NCBI GenBank assembly: GCA_028818385.1
Contig: JAPPNY010000182.1
Coordinates: 1-10,723 of the forward strand
Source of the DNA: Spirochaetaceae bacterium
GTDB taxonomy: Bacteria > Spirochaetota > Spirochaetia > SZUA-6 > Bin103
Direction of reading: 5' to 3'
DNA: 10,723 nt
Part shown: positions 1-6,485 of the stretch, piece by piece
How the letters are laid out: every line of letters starts with the position of its first letter
How positions within the stretch are numbered: position 1 is the stretch's first letter
Program-made: the position numbers and the translations under genes
Notes under the pieces: model-generated
Seen by the model: the letters and a program-made list of their open reading frames with translations, nothing else
The model's database searches: none
What the model was told of the DNA's origin: nothing

Positions 1-114
1 CTGCAAATCGGCGGACGCGCCTACTTTTTCTCCTCTCCTACGCGAATAAGCCGGGGTTACCGCTCCTGGAACGACGAGCTGGCAGCGGCCGAACGTAAAC
101 GCTCGAACTTTTGA
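1..114 (+). CDS. Possible 3' end of an unidentified gene (partial)
   Basis: The first frame is open from the window edge for 37 codons to a TGA at 112-114. The peptide contains the stretch GGRAYFFSSPTRISRGYRSW and ends in a charged tail (residues AAAERKRSNF). It reads like a natural protein C-terminus rather than a typical shadow frame, but the open stretch is too short to be significant by itself, and another forward frame is also open for about 30 codons. I do not recognise a family. The start lies outside the window. Confidence 0.25.
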   Translation: MQIGGRAYFFSSPTRISRGYRSWNDELAAAERKRSNF

Positions 115-397
115 ATTCGAGGAGTTCCGGCCGGGCTCCGACGAACTACCCGGCCGCGCGGGTCTCTGGTACCATGTATATTGAAGATAACCGACATGGA
201 AAGAGCGCGAATACCGGATCTGAAGGGCAGCGATAAATCGGTCGAAGAGTGGCTCGGACAAATTGGCGCGACGAAAGTCAAGCATGTGGCTTGCGCACGA
301 TTGATACTGCGCCGACAGTTCGTCGAATAACAGGGCATAGGAACGATAGTGGTGCCATAGCGTCTGGCGGTGATCGTAGCGGAGGGGTCCGAGACAA
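115..397. other. Low-coding region, no gene called
   Basis: These bases are poorer in G+C (about 48-58% in the 60-base blocks counted by hand) than most of the window. The only start-to-stop frame worth noting is 196-330 on the plus strand, 44 codons (beginning MERARIPDLKGSDKS), with no convincing ribosome binding site and no family I recognise. A minus-strand open frame also crosses this stretch, but it overlaps the 3' end of the propeller gene in another frame and looks like a shadow. The region could be a decayed gene or plain intergenic DNA. Confidence 0.4.
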
Positions 398-1687
398 TCA
401 GTTCCGATGTCCATCGACGGGTACTGGCAATTTGATCAATTCGCCGACATCTAGCAAGTAGATCTGCCGGCCGCCTGAGTGCGCGGAGTCGATGGTGACG
501 TAGCGGCCGGAGGGATCGGAACGGGGGTGCAGGTCGCACCGCAACTCCCCCGTGTACTCTGGAGGCGCGTGGAAGGAGCCGAGGTCGATCCGGCGGCCGG
601 TCGGCACGTGAAAGAGGTACAGGTCCTGCATCCGTCCGCCGCCTTGGGGGTAGCAGTCGTTAAGGATCCAGTCGGTGTCGGCTAGGTAGGTGCAGTGTCC
701 GTCGCCGGTCATGGTGCCCGGGCCGATGACGCTCACCTCGTCGCTCTGGTCGCGGTGGAGGTAGAACGCCGCTTCCGCGCTCGGTCGCCAGGACCAGCCC
801 AGGATGGTCTCTCGATCGCGCCAGATGAAGTGCGACATCCTGCCGTAGTCGTCGACGACGTGCAGGTCGGATCCATTGCGGGCGGCGGTGAGCATCCTCG
901 TCCTTCTGCCGTCGCCCCACCGCCAGCGGTGCAGGAAGATGAAGCGCGATCCGTCGGTGTTGAACAGCAGGTGGTTGAAGTAGTGCTTGGCGGAGCTGAT
1001 GTCGCCGTGAGGGTAAGGCAGGGCGGCGACGTCGGCCACCGGGATGACGAGCTCCGGCTCCGCGTCGTGCGCAGTCAGATCCAGCGTGTAGACTCCGGCG
1101 TCCTCCGGCGCAGGCACCTCGCGATTGGGGTCGGGAACGCCGGCGTAGCCGTAGCCGGGCCGCATGTCGGCGAGCCGGCGGAAGTCGGTGCCGATGGCGG
1201 TGCGGCCGTCGGGCGCGACCGCGTAGATTGCCGCCGGCAGCGTGCGCGACGCGCCGGAATCCACGTCCAGGATGCGCGAGACGAACCGGTCTCCCTCCCG
1301 GTCGTTCCAGATGATCCTGCGCTCCGAGCCGGGTATCCACTGCAGCATGCAGCCCTGCTGCCAACACCATGCCCGCGTGCGGCCGACCTCCCGCCACGCG
1401 TCTCCTGCCTGCAGGTCGATGACGCCCACCGCGATGCTGTCGTCCGGCCGCGGCTGGCGGCCCTCGAAATCCACTCGCATGCCCAGCACGTAGCGGCTGG
1501 TGGGGTCGAACTGCAGCTTGTCGTAGTAGCCGAACCAGTGCCGGCCCGGATCTGAGGTGATCGCCCGGATGGGAACGGCGGCTCCTGCCACGCCTCCGAT
1601 GTTCGCACGGACCGAGCGCGTGGTGCATCGCCCTCGGGCTGCCAACACTTCGACTGATGAGCGCCGAGGGCTGACCGTGATGGGCAT
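398..1687 (-). CDS. TolB-like/WD40-like beta-propeller protein, possible oligogalacturonate-lyase relative
   Basis: A 429-residue protein that I read as a six- or seven-bladed beta-propeller of the TolB/WD40-like type. Supporting motifs include HWFGYYDKLQFDP (about residues 50-62, first blade), SHFIWRD (286-291), TGDGHCTYL (328-335), RCDLHPRSDPSGRYVTIDS (383-401) and GGRQIYLLDV (405-414). Conserved-looking histidines (H286, H331, H387) and Q408 recall the three-His/one-Gln metal site of oligogalacturonate lyases (Pectate_lyase22), but I cannot align the spacing, so the enzymatic role is speculative. No signal peptide or membrane segment is visible, so the protein should be cytoplasmic. Such proteins are often found beside sulfatases and polysaccharide-use genes. 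The start is uncertain: the first 40 residues look non-native, and the real start may be a GTG near residue 26 or 33. It is transcribed divergently from the fusion gene at 1799. Confidence 0.75.
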   Translation of the reverse strand: MPITVSPRRSSVEVLAARGRCTTRSVRANIGGVAGAAVPIRAITSDPGRHWFGYYDKLQFDPTSRYVLGMRVDFEGRQPRPDDSIAVGVIDLQAGDAWREVGRTRAWCWQQGCMLQWIPGSERRIIWNDREGDRFVSRILDVDSGASRTLPAAIYAVAPDGRTAIGTDFRRLADMRPGYGYAGVPDPNREVPAPEDAGVYTLDLTAHDAEPELVIPVADVAALPYPHGDISSAKHYFNHLLFNTDGSRFIFLHRWRWGDGRRTRMLTAARNGSDLHVVDDYGRMSHFIWRDRETILGWSWRPSAEAAFYLHRDQSDEVSVIGPGTMTGDGHCTYLADTDWILNDCYPQGGGRMQDLYLFHVPTGRRIDLGSFHAPPEYTGELRCDLHPRSDPSGRYVTIDSAHSGGRQIYLLDVGELIKLPVPVDGHRN

Positions 1688-1730
1688 ACGGCCATTGCGT
1701 GTTGGAAGAGCAGTGAAGATCAGGCCGAGG

Positions 1731-1760
1731 TGTTGACCACACCGATTGGCGTGGTCAACA
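1731..1760. promoter_or_regulatory. Perfect 10-bp inverted repeat in divergent intergenic region (possible operator)
   Basis: TGTTGACCAC (1731-1740) is followed by a 10-base spacer and its exact reverse complement GTGGTCAACA (1751-1760). It lies between the two divergent genes, about 40 bases before the plus-strand start and about 45 before the minus-strand start. Each arm contains TTGACC, which resembles a sigma-70 -35 element on its own strand, but no good -10 box sits at the right distance on either side. There is no T-run, so a terminator is unlikely. A dimeric repressor operator is the simplest reading. Confidence 0.5.
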
Positions 1761-1798
1761 GTCTAACCTTGGCTAGGCACAGCATGGGGTAGAGCAAT

Positions 1799-3457
1799 AT
1801 GAGAACTGAGCGCCTATTGATCCTCCTATACGTCGTTAGCGTCACGTCATTGTGGGGTCAGACGTTTCAAAAAGAAGCCGACGATACTGAACCAGGTCGG
1901 CGGTTCAAAGACTGCGACATTTGTCCGGAGATGGTAGTAATACCCGCTGGTTCGTTCGCAATGGGCGGATCGCACGAAGTATCGCTACCCCGCCCCTTTG
2001 CCGTCGGCGTTTTTGAAGTCACGGTACGAGAGTGGAACTGGTGTGCAACTACTGGAGGGTGTCGTGCTGACGTTCGTACCGAAGCAGTTGTTGCGTTCGG
2101 CCAGTGGCTCGACGACCTGTTTGAAGACGAGGACTCGGATACAGTGCTCGGTCTTCTTTTCCTGTTGCCTGATTTCTTGAAGAGGCAAGGGCTGGATCTG
2201 ATAGGTGAGTCCCCCTATCCTGTTGCGAGTGTGAGCTGGCACGATGCGCAGCTCTTCATAGAGTGGGTATCGGAGAGATCAGGACGGCAGTACCGCCTAC
2301 TTTCGTCGGCTGAGTGGGAGTACGTTGCACGATCTGGCACAATTGCGCCATGGCATACGGGGGAAACCATATTGAGCACGCAGGCGAACTTCGATGGGAG
2401 AATCGACACCGATGGAGACGGTGTGTTCGATAGCGGGGTGTTCTACAATCGAGCTCAGCCGGTAGGCATGTACAATCCCAATTCGTTCGGGGTATTTGAT
2501 ATGCATGGTAATGTTTGGGAATGGACCGAGGATTGCTATCATCACAACTACATCGGAGCGCCGGCTAACGGGATTGCATGGACAGAAGACTGTCAAGCCA
2601 GCAGCGATTCGGATACCGATGACCTCAGGATCTTGCGAGGTGGCAGCTATACGGACAGAGCGGGGAATCTCAGATCGGCCAATCGCGCTTCTTACAAGAC
2701 CTACTTGTCTCATGACTCGGTAGGGTTCCGTGTGGCCCGTGACCTGCACATGGAACCCGAGAGGGACCAGCGGAAGGGAGCCGAGGCGGCACCGATCGCA
2801 CTCAACGCAGCAATTCGCGGCAGGATCACGTTCGAGGGCGTAGTCAGGCGCAAGCCGGCAGTGCTCAACATGGAGGCGGACCCGGTCTGCGCCGAAAAGA
2901 ACGCCGAGTACCCCAAGACCGAGCAGGCGTTCCTGCTCGACGATACGACGAAGAGACTCGCCAACGTCCTGATCCAGGTCAAGTCCGGGCTCCCGGACAT
3001 GGAGTTCCCCGCCGCCGAGTCGGAAGTGGTCTTCACCCAGTCGGGCTGCATCTACGACCCCCACATCCTGATCGCGCGCGTCGGCCAGACGGTCAGGATC
3101 CTCAATCCCGACGGCACGCTCCACAACGTGCACGTATTCGGCAAGGTCAACCAGGAGTTCAACCAGGCCATGCCGAAGTTCCAAACGGAGCTCGAGCACG
3201 TGTTCGACAAGGTCGAGACCGATCCGTTCGCCATCAAGTGCGACGTGCACCCGTGGATGAACGCATTCGGCGTCGTGCTCGAGCACCCGTACGCGGCCGT
3301 GACCGCCGTGGACGGTAGCTTCAGCATCCCTAATCTGCCGGCCGGCACCTACCAAGTGGAGGTCTGGCACGAGCTGCTGGGCTCGTCGACCCATGAGGTG
3401 ACCGTCGAGGACGGCGGGACCGCAACGCTCGATCTGGCGCTGAAGCCGCCGAGCTGA
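1799..3457 (+). CDS. Secreted FGE-like (SUMF1 family) / amicyanin-like cupredoxin / carboxypeptidase-regulatory fusion protein
   Basis: A 552-residue protein. Residues 1-20 form a signal peptide (basic MRTER, then a hydrophobic core, with likely cleavage at SLWG/QTF). Residues about 43-314 are an FGE-sulfatase/SUMF1 fold: EMVVIPAGSFAMG, FEVTVREWN, VASVSWHDA, YRLLSSAEWEYVAR, FGVFDMHGNVWEW, RGGSY and SVGFRVAR. About 45 extra residues (94-138) carry an acidic FEDEDSD run and a hydrophobic run. DTDGDGVFDSG (203-213) looks like a calcium loop. In true FGEs two cysteines follow the RGGS motif; here those places are Asp and Leu, so formylglycine-generating activity is not expected. Residues about 338-490 are a cupredoxin with H442 (LHNVH) and C481-x2-H484-x2-M487, the amicyanin-type type 1 copper spacing. 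Residues about 494-550 match carboxypeptidase-regulatory-like repeats (DGSFSIPNLPAGTYQVEVWH). It probably acts in the periplasm or outside the cell. The substrate is unknown. Confidence 0.85.
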   Translation: MRTERLLILLYVVSVTSLWGQTFQKEADDTEPGRRFKDCDICPEMVVIPAGSFAMGGSHEVSLPRPFAVGVFEVTVREWNWCATTGGCRADVRTEAVVAFGQWLDDLFEDEDSDTVLGLLFLLPDFLKRQGLDLIGESPYPVASVSWHDAQLFIEWVSERSGRQYRLLSSAEWEYVARSGTIAPWHTGETILSTQANFDGRIDTDGDGVFDSGVFYNRAQPVGMYNPNSFGVFDMHGNVWEWTEDCYHHNYIGAPANGIAWTEDCQASSDSDTDDLRILRGGSYTDRAGNLRSANRASYKTYLSHDSVGFRVARDLHMEPERDQRKGAEAAPIALNAAIRGRITFEGVVRRKPAVLNMEADPVCAEKNAEYPKTEQAFLLDDTTKRLANVLIQVKSGLPDMEFPAAESEVVFTQSGCIYDPHILIARVGQTVRILNPDGTLHNVHVFGKVNQEFNQAMPKFQTELEHVFDKVETDPFAIKCDVHPWMNAFGVVLEHPYAAVTAVDGSFSIPNLPAGTYQVEVWHELLGSSTHEVTVEDGGTATLDLALKPPS

Positions 3458-3464
3458 CGTGGCG

Positions 3465-3524
3465 CGAAGACCACCGGCTCGCTGGGACGAACGGCCGCGC
3501 CAGCGCTGGAAGCAGGCGGAGTGA
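3465..3524 (+). pseudogene. 3'-terminal remnant of a sulfatase gene
   Basis: Eight bases after the fusion gene's stop, an open stretch encodes RWDERPRQRWKQAE and then TGA. This is almost the C-terminus of the sulfatase at 5040-6461, which ends RWGERLRQRWQQAE. At DNA level 3480-3524 and 6417-6461 agree at 39 of 45 positions without gaps, and the two stop codons coincide. Upstream of 3480 the match decays quickly, perhaps with a small frame change. No start or sulfatase core is present, so this is the tail of a paralogue whose body has been lost, most likely by deletion or by recombination against the upstream gene. Confidence 0.6.
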
Positions 3525-3594
3525 TCCGCTGCGAGAACCGGCTGGGGACGCCGGTTTGCTTGTTGAGCGACCGCCTGCGGCGTACCGTAACGGC

Positions 3595-3804
3595 ATGACC
3601 AAGACTGCGGAGGCCCTCCTTGCCGACGCGCTTCGCCTGGACTCGAAGGGCCGTGCTGAGGTTGCCAGGGAGCTCCTTGCAAGTCTTGATGACCCCGCGG
3701 ATCCGGATGCTGCGTCCGCTTGGGCCGATGAGATCAGACGGCGCATCGCGGCTGTCGAGTCAGGCTCCGCGGAGCTTGAGTCTTGGGATGACGCCACGAA
3801 TTGA
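3595..3804 (+). CDS. Addiction-module component, antitoxin-like protein (TIGR02574-type)
   Basis: A 69-residue protein beginning MTKTAEALLADALRLDSKGR, then EVARELLASLDDPADPDAASAWADEI and a tail ending ESWDDATN. The pattern (N-terminal helix with LxxxALxLxxxxRaelaxxLLxSLd, then a second helix WxxEixrRixxxxsG, then an acidic end) is that of putative addiction-module antitoxins, which normally sit just before a ParE/RelE-family toxin. I prefer the ATG at 3595 over an upstream in-frame codon at 3556 because the family starts at this MTK-like point and the upstream 13 residues are atypical. No clear Shine-Dalgarno sequence is visible. A truncated toxin-like fragment follows 18 bases downstream. 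Confidence 0.75.
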   Translation: MTKTAEALLADALRLDSKGRAEVARELLASLDDPADPDAASAWADEIRRRIAAVESGSAELESWDDATN

Positions 3805-3822
3805 GCGCGACATTCTTGGCCG

Positions 3823-3927
3823 GTGAGCCGTCGGGTTCGCAACCTTTCGGCGGCTCGCGAAGAATTCGCTGCCGCCGTCAAGCAGGCTTGCTCATGGCAG
3901 ACCATGCCATGTGTCTGCGGAGCTTAG
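3823..3927 (+). pseudogene. Truncated ParE/RelE-type toxin fragment
   Basis: Starting at GTG 3823, 18 bases after the antitoxin stop, the reading frame gives VSRRVRNLSAAREEFAAAVK, which resembles the N-terminus of ParE/RelE-family toxins (strand, then A-x-x-E-F, then a helix usually followed by WYE). After about 22 codons the family resemblance ends. The frame then runs through the 3' end of the opposing ribbon-helix-helix gene and stops at 3925-3927. At 34 codons it lacks the catalytic C-terminal two thirds of a normal toxin of about 90-100 residues. I infer that a deletion or recombination junction near 3880-3895 removed the rest. Only the position and the N-terminal pattern support the family call. 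Confidence 0.5.
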
Positions 3928-4107
3928 GACCCGTTCCTCCCCACTGCGGATGCGTTCCATGACCGCCGCACCGAGGTGGGCGTCTGCCATCTCTTCGAGC
4001 TTCTCGACGATGGCCTGTCGGACGTAGTAGCTCATGCTCCTGCCGGTGGCCTTCGCCAACGCCTGCAGCCGTGCCTCGATCTCTTCAGGGAGCCGAACCG
4101 TGAGCAT
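3892..4107 (-). CDS. Ribbon-helix-helix antitoxin (CopG/RelB-like), orphan
   Basis: A 71-residue protein beginning MLTVRLPEEIEARLQALAKA, followed by TGRSMSYYVRQAIVEKLEEM. This is a textbook ribbon-helix-helix DNA-binding domain (beta strand LTVRLP, helix A, the TGRS turn, helix B), with a C-terminal toxin-binding tail that includes ERIRSGEERVLSSADTW. Such antitoxins neutralise RelE/ParE toxins and repress their own promoter. The stop codon overlaps an ATG (ATGA, 3892-3895), the usual position for the partner toxin's start, but that frame ends after five codons (MSKPA, stop at 3878-3880). The toxin is therefore missing. A TTGACC at 4137-4142 (minus strand) could be part of its promoter, though the -10 box is weak. 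Confidence 0.8.
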   Translation of the reverse strand: MLTVRLPEEIEARLQALAKATGRSMSYYVRQAIVEKLEEMADAHLGAAVMERIRSGEERVLSSADTWHGLP

Positions 4108-4146
4108 GTCCTACGTTCATGACATTTGCAGACTGAGGTCAAGACG

Positions 4147-4178
4147 GCGCGTGGCGACGCGCGTGCTCCCTGAGCACG
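4147..4178. repeat. Two adjacent short hairpins in divergent intergenic region
   Basis: GCGCGT (4147-4152) pairs with ACGCGC (4157-4162) around a four-base loop. CGTGCTC (4162-4168) pairs with GAGCACG (4172-4178) around the loop CCT. They share base 4162, so only one can form fully at a time. They lie between the ribbon-helix-helix antitoxin start and the gene at 4216. Neither is followed by a T-run. They may be operator half-sites or RNA structure in a leader, or chance in GC-rich DNA. Confidence 0.25.
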
Positions 4179-4215
4179 GTCCCGGAGGGACAGAGCCCAA
4201 GTCCGCTACTGTACG

Positions 4216-5043
4216 GTGGCAATGGGGATGAGGGGCACTACGGCAACCGGCGCCGCGGCGCCGGTGTTGCACTGGTCGTTCGATCAGAATCACTCGCAGC
4301 AGCAACCCGGCTTCGGTGCCGAACTGGTGGCCACGCTGCGGGACTACTACCGGCAGGCTGCGCCGGCGACGGGGGCCGTCACCGTCTACCGAGTCCTGCC
4401 CAACTTCTGGAGCGGGTACCAGCCCGCGCCGGTGACCCGGCTGGCGATCGGCAGCGTCGAGGTGAACCGCGCCCGCTCATCCGCCACGGGTGAGACCGAC
4501 TATCGCGTAACCGCTCGCAACACCACCAGCGGCGAGCACGCTGCCTATGCGTTCCGCGCCGCCGCCGACCGCTGGCGCAGCCTCATCGGAGACTGGCAGA
4601 TCGAGATACGCAACGACGCCGGCGGCTCCTATCGCCGTCACCGTGCCACCGGCACGCTGGGAGCGCCCGGGCGGGACGCCGCGCGGCCGATCCGGCTGGA
4701 CGTGAACGGCGTCACCCTGGCGGCGGCAACGTGGAGCGGCACCCGGCCGCTGACCACGCCGTGGGCACTGCTCGACATCCTCCCGGAGTTGCAGGAGGCC
4801 TGCGAGCTGGCACTGCTGGAGGAGCTGGACCGGCTGCGCGAGCCGGTGCGGCTGACCCCTATCGGGGTCTGGCAGTGGCCGCCGCCCGACGCGGCTCTGG
4901 GCGCCTTCACCGGGTGGTGCGCGCACGGCCGCGGATTGCCGCCCACCTATTACTGGGTGGACGGCCGCGGCACCGTGGCCGTGGCATCGGGGCTGTTCCA
5001 GACTTGGGTGGCAAGCACGGCATCCAAGGGGGGTACGGCGTGA
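4216..5043 (+). CDS. Uncharacterised protein translationally coupled to the sulfatase
   Basis: A 275-residue soluble protein that I do not recognise. It has no signal peptide or membrane helix. The N-terminal part contains VLHWSFDQNHSQQQPGFGAE; the middle is rich in alternating hydrophobic residues typical of beta structure (about residues 55-190, including RVLPNFWSGYQPAPVTRLAI). A helix follows (LDILPELQEACELALLEELD), and the C-terminal part has aromatic motifs (IGVWQWPPP, PPTYYWVDGRG). Three closely spaced starts are possible (GTG 4216, ATG 4222, ATG 4228), and no ribosome binding site clearly chooses between them. Its stop codon overlaps the sulfatase GTG (GTGA, 5040-5043), so the two are probably co-translated and functionally linked. 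It could be a partner, a substrate-binding or an assay-domain protein for the same sulfated compound, but nothing in the sequence fixes this. Confidence 0.75.
   Translation: MAMGMRGTTATGAAAPVLHWSFDQNHSQQQPGFGAELVATLRDYYRQAAPATGAVTVYRVLPNFWSGYQPAPVTRLAIGSVEVNRARSSATGETDYRVTARNTTSGEHAAYAFRAAADRWRSLIGDWQIEIRNDAGGSYRRHRATGTLGAPGRDAARPIRLDVNGVTLAAATWSGTRPLTTPWALLDILPELQEACELALLEELDRLREPVRLTPIGVWQWPPPDAALGAFTGWCAHGRGLPPTYYWVDGRGTVAVASGLFQTWVASTASKGGTA
5026..5033 (+). promoter_or_regulatory. Ribosome binding site of the sulfatase, fixes its GTG start
   Basis: AAGGGGGG lies six bases before GTG 5040, inside the last codons of the preceding gene. It supports a GTG start in the GTGA overlap rather than the in-frame codon far upstream at 4731, which would overlap the preceding gene by more than 300 bases and add about 100 residues rich in Arg, Ala and Gly ahead of the sulfatase fold. 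Confidence 0.6.
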
Positions 5044-6461
5044 GCTCGCCTCCCAACATCATCTTCCTGCACACCGATCAACACACGTGGGATGCCGTCT
5101 CCGCGTACGGCAACCGCCATCTCGCCACACCCAACATCGACCGCCTGCAGCGCAACGGCCTGTCCTTCATGCGCGCCTACTGCACGGATCCGGTCTGCGC
5201 GCCGGCACGCTCGAGCTGGATGACCGGAAGGTACTCCTCCGAGACCGGCGTGCCGCACAACCGGGGCGTGCTGCACGACGACCTCCCCGACCTGGGCGCG
5301 CATCTCAACGCCCACGGCTTTCCTGCCTACCACGCCGGCAAGTGGCACATCGCCGGCCGCGACGTCACGGAGAGCTTCCGTACCCTCTACGTCGGCAAGC
5401 GCCTGGTCGGGGCCGGCGGCGGGGAGTACTACGATGGGGCAACCACCCGCTCCGTGGTGGAGTTCCTCACCGGGCCCGGCGGGCGAGAGCCCTTCTTCCT
5501 GCAGATCGGCATGGTCAACCCGCACGACGTGTGCGAGTACGGGCACGACTTCGAGGAGACGCCGATTCCCGACCCGGTGCAGCAGGGAATCCTGAGCGCC
5601 GGCGATCTGCCGCCGCTGCCGGCGAACTTCCAGTACGACGAGCCGGAAACCATGACCCACCGCGTGGTGCGCCGCGACGACGATTGCCTCATCCACTGGC
5701 CGATCCTGCGCCGTACGCGCCGCTGGTCGGAGCTGCAGTGGCGCGCCCTGGCGTGGAACCTGTACCGCTTCGTGGAGAAGGTGGACGCGGAGATCGGCAT
5801 GGTGCTTGCCGCGCTGGAGGCCACGGGTCACGGCGACGACACCCTGATCCTGTTCACGGCCGACCATGGCGAGGCCGCCGGCCGGCATCAGATGTTCCAG
5901 AAGTTCACCCTCTACGAGGAGAGCATCCGGGTGCCGTTCATCGCCGCCTGCCTCGGCGCCGGCGTGATGCTGCCCAAGGGGGCCTACGACCGGGAGCACT
6001 TCATCTCCGGCGTGGACGTGCTCCCCACCGTGTGCGACTACACCGGCGTACCGCCGCCACCGGGGCTGCTGGGCGGCAGCATCCGTCCTTTGCTGGAGGG
6101 CGGCGGCGCGGACTGGCGCCAGCACGCCTTCATCGAGAGCAACTACTGGGCGCGCGCCATCGTCACGCCCCGCTACAAGTACGTCACCGAGTACCGCCCG
6201 GCCGAGGTCGAGGACTATCTGCCGCCCGGACCCAACGCGGAACGGGGAGTGGAGCAGCTCTTCGACCTGGAGCGGGACCCGGGCGAGACCCGCAACCTGG
6301 CGGGCGATGCGGCGCTGGCCGGCGTGATCGCCGACTGCCGGCAGCGGCTGACGGAGACCGAGCGCTCCCTGCAGCGCCGGCCGCTGCGTCCCGGCACGCC
6401 GCGCGACCTGCTGGACCGCTGGGGGGAACGGCTGCGGCAGCGCTGGCAGCAGGCGGAGTAA
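5040..6461 (+). CDS. Type I (formylglycine) sulfatase, Asp-Gln/Asp-His metal-site variant
   Basis: A 473-residue alkaline-phosphatase-superfamily sulfatase. It begins MSSPPNIIFLHTDQHTWDAV directly at the first beta strand, so no signal peptide is present and it should be cytoplasmic. C53 in CAPAR (53-57) is the formylglycine position. Other expected active-site residues are D13 and Q14 (TDQ), R57, K101 and H103 (AGKWH), H162 (NPHD), D275 and H276 (TADHGE) and K288 (QKF), followed by YEESIRVPF. The D-Q plus D-H metal set is what I recall from choline-sulfatase/phosphonate-monoester-hydrolase-like members, while classical arylsulfatases have D-D plus D-N. LFDLERDPGETRNLAGD near residue 400 is the usual sulfatase C-subdomain signature. 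The GTG start is chosen from the GTGA overlap and the AAGGGGGG site. It hydrolyses a sulfate ester (or possibly a phosphonate ester), substrate unknown. Its last 15 codons have a relic copy at 3480-3524. Confidence 0.93.
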   Translation: MSSPPNIIFLHTDQHTWDAVSAYGNRHLATPNIDRLQRNGLSFMRAYCTDPVCAPARSSWMTGRYSSETGVPHNRGVLHDDLPDLGAHLNAHGFPAYHAGKWHIAGRDVTESFRTLYVGKRLVGAGGGEYYDGATTRSVVEFLTGPGGREPFFLQIGMVNPHDVCEYGHDFEETPIPDPVQQGILSAGDLPPLPANFQYDEPETMTHRVVRRDDDCLIHWPILRRTRRWSELQWRALAWNLYRFVEKVDAEIGMVLAALEATGHGDDTLILFTADHGEAAGRHQMFQKFTLYEESIRVPFIAACLGAGVMLPKGAYDREHFISGVDVLPTVCDYTGVPPPPGLLGGSIRPLLEGGGADWRQHAFIESNYWARAIVTPRYKYVTEYRPAEVEDYLPPGPNAERGVEQLFDLERDPGETRNLAGDAALAGVIADCRQRLTETERSLQRRPLRPGTPRDLLDRWGERLRQRWQQAE

Positions 6462-6485
6462 AGGCAGAAACGGGTACGCTGAGCC

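Noticed and set aside
57..539. 160-codon minus-strand frame at the left end
   Set aside because: It overlaps the 3' end of the propeller gene in another frame and has no family features.
1841..2740. True formylglycine-generating enzyme activating the two sulfatases
   Set aside because: The active-site cysteines are absent and the protein is predicted to be exported, while both sulfatases lack signal peptides.
2297..3682. Minus-strand open frame opposite the fusion gene
   Set aside because: Low-complexity shadow; the plus strand carries recognisable FGE-like and cupredoxin motifs throughout.
3878..3895. Five-codon frame MSKPA after the ribbon-helix-helix antitoxin
   Set aside because: Too short to be a gene; it is better read as the stub of the missing toxin and as a marker of the deletion junction.
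4731..5039. Upstream extension of the first sulfatase by 103 codons
   Set aside because: It overlaps the preceding gene in another frame and is Arg/Ala/Gly-rich without sulfatase motifs. The GTG at 5040 has a good ribosome binding site and starts at the normal first strand of the fold.
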